This document shows positions 8,714-16,983 of a stretch of 64,000 nucleotides of DNA, piece by piece. The notes under the pieces were generated by a model that was not told where the DNA came from, searched no databases, and was given only the letters and a program-made list of their open reading frames with translations. Numbering within the stretch: position 1 is the first letter of the stretch; the number at the start of each line of letters is the position of its first letter. Both the position numbers and the translations under genes were made by a program. Source of the stretch: CAYWVR01 sp964461715 (GTDB lineage Bacteria > Planctomycetota > Phycisphaerae > FEN-1346); the NCBI GenBank assembly GCA_964461715.1, contig CAYWVR010000003.1:1-64000 (forward strand), read 5' to 3'.

Positions 8714-9401
8714 CCCCGCAGCCCTAGCGGCTCTTGCCCTCGCCGTCCTCTTCGCCGGGTGCGTGTGCGAGGAGCCCGTCCATCACCGCGTGGGCCATTA
8801 CGTGGACCCGAGCGGCGACCTCGCGACGCTCGATCGGGTGGCCCTGCTGGCCCTCGGCGACGCGACGGACCATCCCCGCGTCGCGGAGGACATGACCGAC
8901 GCCCTCTATGCCGCCGTCGTGGACCGGCGGCTTTTCCACGTGGCGCTGGTCTTCCCGGAGGCGGGGAACTGTCCCGCGCCCCTGCCCCCTCATCGGGAGA
9001 CCTACACGCTCCGCGACCTGGCCGAGATGCGGCGGGCCCTGGGAACCGACGCGGTCCTCCTGGGCAACGTCCGGCAGTTCGCGCCCTGGCCGCGGATGCG
9101 GATCGGGCTGTATCTGAGGCTGCTGGACCTTCGGACGGGGCGGCTGCTGTGGGCCATCGACCACGTCTGGGACGCCTCCGAGGAGGACATCCGCCGCCGC
9201 ATGGAGGCCTTCTGCGAGCGGGAACTGGGCCACGGGCCGGAGCCGCTGGACTGGGAGCTGGCCACCGTCAGCCCGCGGGTCTTCGGCAAGTACGTCGCAT
9301 GGGAGGTCGCCCGCACCTTGCCGCGTCTTCACCCGACGGCGGCACCGGCCCGCGCAGAGGCGAGTTCGGCCCATAACGGACAAAACGCCGGAAAACTTTA
9401 G
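8697..9401 (+). CDS. Lipoprotein with a CsgG/LpoB-like core
   Basis: The 234-residue product starts at GTG inside the end of the preceding lipoprotein gene. It has a lipobox-type signal (LFAGC). The body reads VALLALGDATDHPRVAEDMTDAL, then a segment with the secondary-structure rhythm of CsgG/LpoB/GNA1162-type lipoproteins (alternating strands and helices, with LGTDAVLLGNVRQF). That family assignment is tentative. In some bacteria related lipoproteins (FlgP/FlgT type) support the flagellar outer-membrane ring, which would suit the context. The extreme C-terminus is low complexity. Confidence 0.65.
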   Translation: MRIPHSPAALAALALAVLFAGCVCEEPVHHRVGHYVDPSGDLATLDRVALLALGDATDHPRVAEDMTDALYAAVVDRRLFHVALVFPEAGNCPAPLPPHRETYTLRDLAEMRRALGTDAVLLGNVRQFAPWPRMRIGLYLRLLDLRTGRLLWAIDHVWDASEEDIRRRMEAFCERELGHGPEPLDWELATVSPRVFGKYVAWEVARTLPRLHPTAAPARAEASSAHNGQNAGKL

Positions 9402-9493
9402 GGAAAAGTCGGAAAAGGGGCGAATTTCTCCTCAACTTTTCCGGCCTCGATACGACAATAGGGACGGCACGACGCAGGAAGCGAGAACCGACG

Positions 9494-9778
9494 ATGCATA
9501 TCGAACGAACCGGACCCATCGATCCGTCGCCCCCGCCCGGGGGAAAGACCCCCTCTCGGAAGCCCGAGTCGGCCCCCGCCACCGGCGAGACCCCCGCCGT
9601 CACCCCCGCCGCCGCCCCCGAGGCCGCCGCGCAATCCTATGTCCGCCAAGCCGTCGAGGCCGGCGAGGTCCGTTCCGACCGGGTCGCCGAGGCCCGCCGC
9701 CTCATCGCCGAGGGCCGGCTGGACACCCCCGACGCCGCCCGCCGCGCTGCCGAGAATCTCCTCGATCGCGGCATCTAA
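9494..9778 (+). CDS. flgM: FlgM-like anti-sigma-28 factor
   Basis: FlgM binds FliA and is exported when the hook is complete, releasing late transcription. This 94-residue protein has a Pro/Ala-rich disordered first half and a C-terminal helical segment SDRVAEARRLIAEGRLDTPDAARRAAENLL, which follows the FlgM pattern (helix of the type RxxKVaelkxxIaxGxYxv, then an Ala-rich helix ending in LL). Small size, disorder and its place just before flagellin fit. Sequence identity with classical FlgM is low, so the name is probable rather than certain. Confidence 0.7.
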   Translation: MHIERTGPIDPSPPPGGKTPSRKPESAPATGETPAVTPAAAPEAAAQSYVRQAVEAGEVRSDRVAEARRLIAEGRLDTPDAARRAAENLLDRGI

Positions 9779-10004
9779 CCCGCGATTGGTTGCTCCAAAT
9801 TTCTTCCGTGATGCAAAGAAGTTCCCATCCTTGATCCGTGCGCCACCCCCCGCCTCTCCCACCGCCTGCCGTTGCCGGCCCTCGAGAAACGCCCCTGGCG
9901 CGGGTGCCAGGGCCCTTTCCAGGAAACCCGCCCTTCCCTCGTCGCGCCGACGCCGACGCAACCTCGCAGACCGCCTGGCGCAAACAGCGAAACCCTCAAA
10001 GTGC
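9779..10004. other. Spacer before the flagellin promoter
   Basis: I see no gene or clear regulatory site in this 226-base stretch. It follows the flgM-like stop codon and leads into the sigma-28 promoter. Confidence 0.5.
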
Positions 10005-10031
10005 TAAAGTCTCGGCGGTCCCCCCCGATAA
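10005..10031 (+). promoter_or_regulatory. Sigma-28 (FliA) promoter of flagellin
   Basis: TAAAGTCT (10005-10012), an 11-base spacer and CCCGATAA (10024-10031) match the FliA consensus TAAAGTTT-N11-GCCGATAA at 14 of 16 positions. It lies about 150 bases before the fliC start, giving a long leader of about 140 bases. That leader holds a small hairpin with 6-base arms (10120-10125 and 10137-10142) just before the AGGGAGAGG ribosome site. Confidence 0.9.
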
Positions 10032-10177
10032 TGAACCCTGTATCGCACGCTCTCTGAAACAGGGCACGTGAACCAGTCAGGCCGGTGGCCGCGGGGTCGC
10101 CGGTGTCGTCGGGAACAGGGTGCAGGCTGCTGGGGTCTGCACGGGAGAATACACTCGATTCTTAGGGAGAGGCAAAC

Positions 10178-11002
10178 ATGCTAGCGATCAAGAACAACAT
10201 CATGTCGGAAAACGCCGCCCGATACGTGGCTCGGTCGTATGACGCGCTGAGCCGGTCGGTCCAGCGGCTGTCGTCCGGTCAGCGCATCAACGGTGCGCAG
10301 GACGACGCGGCCGGGCTGGCCGTCCGCGAGCTGATGCGGGCGGACATCGCCGTCCTCAGGCAGGGCACCCGCAATGCCCAGGACGCCATCAGCATGCTTC
10401 AGACAGCCGAAGGGGCCCTCCAGGTCATCGACGAGGCCCTCGTTCGCATGAAGGAGCTCGCCGAGCAGTCCGCCACCGGCAGCTACTCCGACACGCAGCG
10501 CGGCATCATGAATGCCGAGTTCCAGCAGATGGCCGACGAGATCGAGCGCATCGCCATCGCCACCACCTTCAACACCGTCAACCTCCTCAACGACGGTTCC
10601 GGGTCGGTCGAGGTCCACTTCGGCAGCGGCAACACCGACGACGTCGACAACATCACGGTCAGCACCGCCGACGTCACCAAGAGCGGCCTTTCCATCGACG
10701 CCCTGACCATCGCCAACCAGGACAGCGCCCAGGCCGCCCTCAGCACCATCGCCACCGCCATCGAGACCAAGGACAGCGCCCGGGCCGCCTTCGGCTACAG
10801 CATCAACCGGCTCGAGAGCACCGTCTCGATCCTCGAAATCCAGGCCGAGAACCTCCTCACCGCCGAAAGCCGCATCTCCGACGCCGACGTGGCCCGTGAG
10901 ATGGCGGACCTTACGCGGAACCAGGTGCTCGCACAGGCCGGCATCGCCATGCTCGCCCAGGCCAACAGCATGCCGCAGCTCGCCCTCGGCTTGCTGCGCT
11001 AA
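10178..11002 (+). CDS. fliC: Flagellin
   Basis: This is the filament subunit exported by the flagellar type III system. The 274-residue protein has the conserved N-terminal D0/D1 block (SVQRLSSGQRINGAQDDAAG) and C-terminal D1/D0 block (RISDADVAREMADLTRNQVLAQAG, then MLAQANSMPQLALGLLR). The central variable domain is minimal, so this is a short core flagellin. It is expressed from the sigma-28 promoter at 10005 and is followed by a hairpin. Its chaperone FliS is encoded two genes downstream. Confidence 0.97.
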   Translation: MLAIKNNIMSENAARYVARSYDALSRSVQRLSSGQRINGAQDDAAGLAVRELMRADIAVLRQGTRNAQDAISMLQTAEGALQVIDEALVRMKELAEQSATGSYSDTQRGIMNAEFQQMADEIERIAIATTFNTVNLLNDGSGSVEVHFGSGNTDDVDNITVSTADVTKSGLSIDALTIANQDSAQAALSTIATAIETKDSARAAFGYSINRLESTVSILEIQAENLLTAESRISDADVAREMADLTRNQVLAQAGIAMLAQANSMPQLALGLLR

Positions 11003-11016
11003 GGCCCATCCCCCTG

Positions 11017-11068
11017 GGGAGGCGGCCCTGAGCCGTGCGTCTCCCATGCAGTAACGGGGCCGCCTCCC
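11017..11068 (+). terminator. Perfect stem-loop after fliC
   Basis: Two perfect 12-base GC-rich arms (11017-11028 and 11057-11068) enclose a 28-base loop just after the flagellin stop. There is no T-run, so it may stabilise the abundant flagellin transcript or attenuate read-through into fliD rather than act as a classic terminator. Confidence 0.55.
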
Positions 11069-11111
11069 AAGGCTTGGCCGACCTGCGGACGCCGCCGTCG
11101 GGAGGTCCACT

Positions 11112-12740
11112 ATGCCCGCCGTCAGTCTACCCGGGCTCCAAAGCGGTCTCGACACCGCCGCCCTCGTGCAGCAGCTCATCAACGCCGAGCGCGGCCCGAT
11201 CGAACGCTTGCAGGCCCGCCGGAGCGTCTACGAGGACAAGAAGGCCGCCTACGCGACCCTCCGCACACGCCTCGAGACCCTCCGGACCGCCGCCCGGGCC
11301 ATCCGCACCCCGGCCGACCTCCGCGCCTTCAACGCCCGAAGCTCCAACCAGGAGGTCCTCACCGTCACGACCTCCAGCGGGGCCACCGAGGGCGCCCACG
11401 AGGTCATCGTCGACCGGCTCGCCGCCTCCGAAAGGATGGTCCACGCCGGTCTGGCCGACGCCGAGACCGCCCTCGGCGTCGGAACGTTCGCCTATGCCTA
11501 CGACGGCACGACCCACACCATCCAGACCACCGACCAGACCACCCTCGAGGACCTCGTCAGCCTCATCAACAACGACGGCGCCAACCCCGGCGTCACCGCC
11601 AGTTTGCTCGAATATGACGCCGGAGACGGACTCGCGTGGCATCTCGTCCTCGGCGGAGACGACGCCGGCACCGATTACACCCTCACCGTCGAGGATGCCC
11701 AGACCACCCTCGCGGACTTCCAGGCCGCCTCCTTCACCACCACCCAGGCCGCCCGCGACGCCCGACTCCGCGTCGACGGGTACCCCGACGGGGCCTGGAT
11801 CACCCGCAGCACCAACACCATCGACGACGTCCTTCCGGGCATCACCCTGGACCTGCACTCCACCGGAACCGTCCAGATCAGCCTCACACGCGACACCGAG
11901 GGCCTCAAGGACAAGGTCCAGGACCTCGTGGATGCCTATAACGAGGCCATCGGCTACATTCAGGAGCAGACCGCCTACGACGAGGCCGCCAAGTCGGGCG
12001 GCATCCTGATGTCCGAGGTTACCGTCCGATTCGTCCGCCAGCAGCTCCGGGAGGCCTTTACGGGGGTTCTGCCGGGCTTCCACGCCGATTCCGGCGACGC
12101 CTACACCCTGGCGGGCCAGATCGGCCTTTCCATCGATAGCGGCGGCGTCTTGGCGCTCGACGACGAGACCTTCGACGAGGCCCTCGCGGACGACTATCTG
12201 GGCCTGGTGACCCTCCTGGGGGCCGATCGGACGGGTTCGGCCGATTCCGACCACCTCCGGTTCTATGGGGCCGCCGCCGATACGGCCGCCGGCGCCTACG
12301 ACGTCCGGGCCGTGTTCGACGCCGGGACCCTCGTTTCCGCACAGATCAAGCGGTCCGACGAGGGCGAAGACGATTGGCGCGACGCCACGGTCGACGGAAA
12401 CCTCATTATCGGGGCCTACGGCGAGGACGAGGCCTGGCTCCAGGTCACCGCCACCTATGCCGGAACCGGCACCGTCGAGGCCGAAGTCCGCGTCCGGCAG
12501 GGCGTGGGCGGCACGATGTACGAGACGCTCGACGCCCTCCTGGACAACACTGAGGGCGACCTCGCCTTCGCCACCGACCAAGCCCAGGGAGCCATCGACC
12601 TACTCCAGGCCCAGATCGAACGCCAGGAAGAGCGGCTCGAACGGACCGAAGAGCGGCTCCGGGCGAAGTTCACGAAGCTCGAGCAGACGCTGGCCCTCCT
12701 CGAAGCCCAGCGCGGAGCGCTGGCCGTCCAGGGCCTCTAG
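11112..12740 (+). CDS. fliD: Flagellar filament cap protein FliD
   Basis: FliD (hook-associated protein 2) caps the growing filament and folds flagellin in place. The 542-residue product opens with the family signature LPGLQSGLDTAALVQQLINAERGPIERLQ. Its centre is Thr/Asp-rich beta structure, and its C-terminus is a long coiled coil (about 490-535, AQIERQEERLERTEERLRAKF). Length is at the upper end of normal. It is 15 bases before fliS in the usual fliC-fliD-fliS order. Confidence 0.95.
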   Translation: MPAVSLPGLQSGLDTAALVQQLINAERGPIERLQARRSVYEDKKAAYATLRTRLETLRTAARAIRTPADLRAFNARSSNQEVLTVTTSSGATEGAHEVIVDRLAASERMVHAGLADAETALGVGTFAYAYDGTTHTIQTTDQTTLEDLVSLINNDGANPGVTASLLEYDAGDGLAWHLVLGGDDAGTDYTLTVEDAQTTLADFQAASFTTTQAARDARLRVDGYPDGAWITRSTNTIDDVLPGITLDLHSTGTVQISLTRDTEGLKDKVQDLVDAYNEAIGYIQEQTAYDEAAKSGGILMSEVTVRFVRQQLREAFTGVLPGFHADSGDAYTLAGQIGLSIDSGGVLALDDETFDEALADDYLGLVTLLGADRTGSADSDHLRFYGAAADTAAGAYDVRAVFDAGTLVSAQIKRSDEGEDDWRDATVDGNLIIGAYGEDEAWLQVTATYAGTGTVEAEVRVRQGVGGTMYETLDALLDNTEGDLAFATDQAQGAIDLLQAQIERQEERLERTEERLRAKFTKLEQTLALLEAQRGALAVQGL

Positions 12741-12755
12741 CGAAAGGAATACGCC

Positions 12756-13118
12756 ATGAATGGGGGAATCGCAGCCTACCAGGAAAACGCCATCGCCACC
12801 CAGAGCCGCGGGCGGCTCATCGTCCTCCTCTACGAAGGGGCCATCAAGTTCCTTAAACAGGCCAAAACCGAGCTCCAAGCCGGAAACTACGCCGCCAAGG
12901 GCGAATACATCAACCGGGCGCTGGCCATCCTCAACGAGCTCGACGCCTGTCTCAACACCGACGCGGGCGGCGAGGTGGCCGCCAACCTCCGCAAGCTCTA
13001 CCACTTCATGATCCGCCACCTCGCCGAAGCCAACGCCCAACGCGACCCCCAGCGGGTCCAGGACGTCATCGACTGCCTCGAAGACCTCAACCAGGGCTGG
13101 AAGACCGTCATCCGGTAA
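12756..13118 (+). CDS. fliS: Flagellin export chaperone FliS
   Basis: FliS binds the flagellin C-terminus in the cytoplasm and prevents premature polymerisation. The 120-residue length is typical. The N-terminal YQENAIATQSRGRLIVLLYEGAIKFLKQA and the helical LYHFMIRHLAEAN segment are diagnostic. An AAAGGAAT ribosome site precedes the ATG. It is the last gene of the flagellar block and is followed by a terminator hairpin. Confidence 0.95.
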   Translation: MNGGIAAYQENAIATQSRGRLIVLLYEGAIKFLKQAKTELQAGNYAAKGEYINRALAILNELDACLNTDAGGEVAANLRKLYHFMIRHLAEANAQRDPQRVQDVIDCLEDLNQGWKTVIR

Positions 13119-13147
13119 CCCGCACAACCAACGCGGCCATGCCGCGC

Positions 13148-13194
13148 GGCGGCCGGGAGCGCTTCGGCGGGACGCTCTCCGGCCGCCACCTTTT
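13148..13194 (+). terminator. Terminator after fliS
   Basis: GC-rich arms at 13148-13161 and 13173-13187 pair fully except for a bulge in the second arm, with an 11-base loop. The stem is followed by ACC and four T. This marks the end of the flagellar block. Confidence 0.65.
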
Positions 13195-13690
13195 GCGCCC
13201 CCTACCCCCCTCGCGCGGCAGCTCTCCGGCCCGTCGCAACCCCCTGCATGCCCCCTTCGCGCGGCGCAAACGCGCCACCCCCCCACACGTTCGAGGGGGG
13301 TACCGGGGGGGTACTTGGGGGGTAGTGCCCCCCTTTCCGCCCCCTTTCCACCCCCTTCCTCCCCCGAAACCGCCCCCTTCCCGGCAGGGGGTGGGCGCTT
13401 TGCGCCGCTACCAGAGTATACATTCCAAAACTCCGCCCCGACCCGCCCCACGAAAACCGGCCGCGCCCTCGCGGAAATCATTTCGCCTTGTGCTTGAAAT
13501 TCCGCGTTGTGCCCAGCTCCGTCCGGGGCGACCGTTCTGTAGCCCGGCGGCGCGAGCCCTGGGGAAACGAGAGCGGGCCCTCGCTCCTTCCTTCTTCCGT
13601 CCCTCAAGCCCCGCGAGGGACGCGGGAGAGGAGACCATCGCCCTTGGCGGGGTTCGAACGGAAGAAGGAAGAAGAGGGATGGAGCTATCG
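13195..13690. other. Repeat-bearing spacer, no gene
   Basis: No credible coding region is visible. The stretch holds dense C-run and G-run sequence, G-run repeat copy B (13295-13327), and the module ACCTTTTGC followed by a C run near 13188-13205, which recurs near 43521 in another G-run repeat region. It separates the plus-strand flagellar block from minus-strand genes. Confidence 0.55.
13295..13327 (+). repeat. G-run repeat, copy B
   Basis: Three runs of six or seven G are separated by TACC and TACTT and followed by TAGTG. This is the same pattern as the minus strand of 1-36. It is a potential G-quadruplex and is followed immediately by six C, which could pair with the G runs. Confidence 0.65.
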
Positions 13691-13907
13691 CCAGGATTCC
13701 TCGGTCCAGGTCGCCGCCCGTCCGCCGCAAGATTCCCGCGACGTCCGCCCAGTCCAAAGGGCGTCCCGCGAGGGCCTTGAGGACGACCCGGTCCGCGGCA
13801 CAGCACGTCGTCAACCGGCACGCCGGCTCGAAGGCAAAGCGCGTGGCCCGCTCGATGATCTCCTGCTCGTAGGGAAAGCCGGCCAGGGCAACGTCCCTCG
13901 CCACGCC
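13690..13907 (-). pseudogene. Remnant of an AbiEii-like nucleotidyltransferase
   Basis: About 70 codons read ARDVALAGFPYEQEIIERAT, then RLTTCCAADRVVLKALAGRP, then DWADVAGILRRTGGDLD. This is the C-terminal pattern of the bacterial nucleotidyltransferase family often found as antitoxin- or abortive-infection-type proteins (conserved T-x-E/A-D-L-V-x-K-x-A-G-R-P-x-D-x-x-D-x-x-G-I). The catalytic N-terminal half is absent and the frame degenerates after about codon 70. It lies directly after the sulfatase stop codon, in the same frame. A broken gene is the best reading. Confidence 0.55.
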
Positions 13908-13955
13908 GTTGGCGGCCCGCCCAGTGCCCGATGCCCCATGCCTGGATCGCCGCCG

Positions 13956-15488
13956 CTACGCGCCGGCGATTCTGGGCATCGGCGTCGGTTCGCAGCTCAT
14001 CGTGGCCTGCATGAATTCCTGGAGCAGCCGGCGCTTGAGGTCCCGGGCGTCGGGGTCGTTCCAGAGGTTCTTGACCTCGTGGGGGTCGGACTCCAGGTCA
14101 AAGAGCTCCCCGTCGTCGTAGCTGCGGTAGACGGTCAACTTGTAGCGGTCGGTAATGAACGTGCGGAGGTGGACTTTGGTAAGCGTGTGCCGGTTCTCGG
14201 TGATCGACCATGTCCGGGCGGGCGGCCCGCCCTGCCAGCACCCGAGCTGATCGACGCCCGTCATCGCGCCCGGCACGGGGACGCCCGCGGCGGCGAGGAA
14301 CGTGGGCGCGAGGTCCACGAGGTTCTGGATCGCCCCGCTCACCTCGCCCGCCGGCACGCGCCCCGGCCAGCGGACGAGGAACGGGAGCCGCAGCATGTCC
14401 TCGTAGTGGAACGGGCCCTTCGCCACCAGGCCGTGCTCGCCGATGAAGTGGCCGTGGTCGGTCGTGAAAACGACGATCGTATTGTCGGCGACGCCCAGCT
14501 CGTCGAGCCGCGCGAGGATGAGGCCGATCTCGTCGTCCATGAAGCTCGTCATCCCGTAATAGGTGGCCATGTCCTTTTGCATCTCTTCGCGGTCCCGCAG
14601 GTGGCACGAGAAGCCGTGGATGCCCTGCTTCTCGAAGTAGAGGTCGTAGAGTTTCTTCTTGCCGTCGGGGTCCTGCGTGAGTCGGAAGTGGAGCGGGTTC
14701 GCGTCGTGCTCGCCCTCCGCGAGCGTCCCCGGCTGCATGTCGGCCGGGTCGTACATCGAGGCCCACGGCTCCGGGACGATGTAGGGCGGGTGCGGGTCGT
14801 GGAAGCTCGCCCACGCGAAGAAAGGTCGATCGGCCGCGACGGCCCGCTCGACGGCCGCGCGGGTCCGCTCGCCCGTCCAGCGGGTGTAATGGAACTCCTC
14901 GGGAAGGTCCCACGTGCGGCTATCGACTTCCCAATACTCCTTGCCCTCGTGATTCTCCGGCCACGGGCGGAAGTAGTCCTTCCAGTTCGCGAGGCCCCGC
15001 TCCTCCATCCAGATGGCGTAGTGCTGGCCGGCGTGCGACTCGTTGCCGTGCATGCGGGCCACCTCGACGTGCTCGAACCCGTACCACGGCCCGTGAAACG
15101 CCCGCCAAAAGTCGAGGTCTCGCAGCGTCGGCTGGCACTCGAGCGACTCATACCCCGGCTCGCTCCGGAGCGGCTGGAGGTGGGCCTTGCCGATCATCGT
15201 CGTCGCGTAGCCCGCGTCCATCAGGTGGTCGCCGACGGTGGGCACGTCCTCGAAGAGCTTCGTCCCCAGCGACCACGCCCCGTGCTGCGAGGGATAGACG
15301 CCCGTCAGGATCGAGGCCCGCGTGGGCGTGCACGTGGGGTTCGGGCAGTAGGCCCGGTCAAAGCGGGCGCCCTCGGCCGAGAGGCGGTCCAGGGCGGGGG
15401 TGCGGATTTGCGGGTTCGTGGCCCCGAGGGTCGAAAAGTGCTGCTGGTCGCTCGTGATCAAAAGAATATTCGGCTGATCGGTATACAT
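13956..15488 (-). CDS. Sulfatase (formylglycine type)
   Basis: This protein is predicted to hydrolyse sulfate esters, probably on sulfated polysaccharides. The 510-residue product starts MYTDQPNILLITSDQQ. It has the type I sulfatase motif C-T-P-T-R at residues 53-57, where Cys would mature to formylglycine, the metal-binding TSDQQ and TTDHGHFIGEHG elements, and a DUF4976-like end. No signal peptide is evident with this start. The frame is open upstream, but this ATG lies 11 bases after the upstream sulfatase and gives the normal N-terminus. No maturase gene is in the window. Confidence 0.9.
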   Translation of the reverse strand: MYTDQPNILLITSDQQHFSTLGATNPQIRTPALDRLSAEGARFDRAYCPNPTCTPTRASILTGVYPSQHGAWSLGTKLFEDVPTVGDHLMDAGYATTMIGKAHLQPLRSEPGYESLECQPTLRDLDFWRAFHGPWYGFEHVEVARMHGNESHAGQHYAIWMEERGLANWKDYFRPWPENHEGKEYWEVDSRTWDLPEEFHYTRWTGERTRAAVERAVAADRPFFAWASFHDPHPPYIVPEPWASMYDPADMQPGTLAEGEHDANPLHFRLTQDPDGKKKLYDLYFEKQGIHGFSCHLRDREEMQKDMATYYGMTSFMDDEIGLILARLDELGVADNTIVVFTTDHGHFIGEHGLVAKGPFHYEDMLRLPFLVRWPGRVPAGEVSGAIQNLVDLAPTFLAAAGVPVPGAMTGVDQLGCWQGGPPARTWSITENRHTLTKVHLRTFITDRYKLTVYRSYDDGELFDLESDPHEVKNLWNDPDARDLKRRLLQEFMQATMSCEPTPMPRIAGA

Positions 15489-15499
15489 GGATTCCCTTT

Positions 15500-16732
15500 T
15501 CAGGCTTGGCCGGCGGGGCCGGGGCGCGATTCGCGCTCGGCCCGCACCTCGGCGTCGAAGGCCATCATCATCCCCTGGAGCTTCCGCACCAGGTCGGGGT
15601 GGCCCTGGGCGAGGTTGTAGTTCTCGCCGGGGTCGCGGTCCAGGTCGAAGAGCTGGGGCATCTCCTTCGCGCTGTCCTTCATGCCGAAAGCGACGTGGAG
15701 CTTCCACTTGCCGGCGCGGATCGCCTGGAGCGTGTTATGGAGATAATAGTAGAACGCCTCGCGGTTCGGCATCTCGCCCCCCGCCAGGTACCCGCTCAGG
15801 TCGATCCCGTCGAAGGCGCGGCCCGCCGGGAGCGCCGCCCCCGCCAGCGCGCCGAACGTCGGCAAAAGGTCCATCAGGCTCCACGGGTCCTCGCGGACCG
15901 TCCCCGGGGCGATGCGCCCGGGCCACTGGGCCACCGTCGGCATCCGCACGCCCCCCTCGTACACGTCGAACTTCCGACCCCGGAGACCTCCCGTCGACCC
16001 CTCGAACCAGGGGCCGTTGTCGCTGGTAACCAGCAGGAGCGTCTCGTCGGCAAGATCGAGACGGTCCAGAACCTCGATGAGTCGACCGAGATGGAAGTCG
16101 ATGCACTCGATCGTGTCGCCGTACGTCCCGCCCGCCGACTTGCCGCGGAACCCGGGCTCGACGTGGAGCGGGATGTGCGGCATGGTATGGGCGAGGTAGA
16201 CGAAGAACGGCTCGCCGGCGTAATCCCCGATGAAGCGGATCGCCTCGTCGGTGTAGCGGCGCGTCAGGGTCGCCTGGTCGGCGGGCTCCTCGACCGTCTT
16301 GCCGTTGCGGTCCAAGGGCAGCGGGGCCATGTCGTTCGAGTACGGCAGCCCGAACCAGTGGTCGAACCCGTGCCGGTTCGGGTGATGCTCCGGCCGACAG
16401 CCCACGTGCCACTTGCCGATCCCGCACGTCGCGTAGCCAGCGGTCTTCAAGTGCTCGGCGATCGTCGTATCCTCGGGCAGGATGCCCCCGTCGTCCCGCG
16501 GGAAGAGGACGCGCGAGAGCCCGGCGCGCTGGGCGTAGCGCCCCGTCAGGAGGGCCACCCGCGAAGGAGTGCAGATGGGGGCGGCGGCGTAGACCTGCGT
16601 GTACCGCCCGCCTCGCGCGGCGACGGCGTCCATGACGGGCGTGCGGATCGAAGGAGACCCGAAGCATCCCATGTCCCCATAGCCCATGTCATCCATGAAA
16701 ACAACGACAAAATTCGGCTTGTGTTCCGGCAT
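15500..16732 (-). CDS. Sulfatase (formylglycine type)
   Basis: This is a second sulfatase of 410 residues, about 100 residues shorter than its neighbour and from a different subgroup. The N-terminus reads PNFVVVFMDDMGYGD, the active-site motif is C-T-P-S-R at residues 54-58, and GKWHVG and TSDNGPW supply the other substrate- and metal-binding elements. There is no clear signal peptide. It is the first gene of a two-sulfatase operon (11-base gap) and is divergent from the PEP-CTERM gene, so the two units could share regulation. Confidence 0.9.
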   Translation of the reverse strand: MPEHKPNFVVVFMDDMGYGDMGCFGSPSIRTPVMDAVAARGGRYTQVYAAAPICTPSRVALLTGRYAQRAGLSRVLFPRDDGGILPEDTTIAEHLKTAGYATCGIGKWHVGCRPEHHPNRHGFDHWFGLPYSNDMAPLPLDRNGKTVEEPADQATLTRRYTDEAIRFIGDYAGEPFFVYLAHTMPHIPLHVEPGFRGKSAGGTYGDTIECIDFHLGRLIEVLDRLDLADETLLLVTSDNGPWFEGSTGGLRGRKFDVYEGGVRMPTVAQWPGRIAPGTVREDPWSLMDLLPTFGALAGAALPAGRAFDGIDLSGYLAGGEMPNREAFYYYLHNTLQAIRAGKWKLHVAFGMKDSAKEMPQLFDLDRDPGENYNLAQGHPDLVRKLQGMMMAFDAEVRAERESRPGPAGQA

Positions 16733-16878
16733 CGGCGCTCCCCGATCCCCCGTCCCGTTCCGTTCCGTCCCCGCGCCCCCCCCGCCGCGGCAAACGCTGC
16801 ACTTTGCGCGCGACGCGGCCACAATGCAAGGTCTTTTCTGCCCGATCGGGGGAAGGAGAAAGAACGGACGATTTCCGC

Positions 16879-16906
16879 TTGACAGCCGCGAAAAACGTGT
16901 TATCTT
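16879..16906 (+). promoter_or_regulatory. Sigma-70-type promoter before the PEP-CTERM gene
   Basis: TTGACA (16879-16884), a 16-base spacer and TATCTT (16901-16906) give a strong housekeeping promoter. It sits 78 bases before the PEP-CTERM start. The same TTGAC...TATxxT layout recurs before other genes here. Confidence 0.7.
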
Positions 16907-16983
16907 CTTGTCAAAGGTGTTACGCACTCGGGGATTGGGCCTTGGCCACACGCGGCAGGGCCCGGTGAGGGAGGAGTTTCATC

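Noticed and set aside
11127..12581. A 484-codon open frame on the minus strand opposite fliD
   Set aside because: It lies wholly within a confidently identified gene, has Gly/Val/Asp-rich mirror composition and no recognisable fold. Long antisense frames are expected at this GC content; the same applies to many others across the window.
13650..13675. A tRNA T-loop-like word (GGTTCGAAC)
   Set aside because: The flanking bases do not pair as a T stem and no acceptor, D or anticodon arms can be drawn on either strand.
13120..13955. Possible plus-strand genes in the spacer after fliS
   Set aside because: The frames are Arg/Pro/Ser-rich with no start context and overlap C-run sequence. Only the minus-strand nucleotidyltransferase remnant shows protein-family character.
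13956..13958. Programmed read-through of the sulfatase TAG into the nucleotidyltransferase remnant
   Set aside because: The linker is Arg-rich and short, the downstream domain is truncated, and there is no recoding signal in view. A gene remnant explains it more simply.
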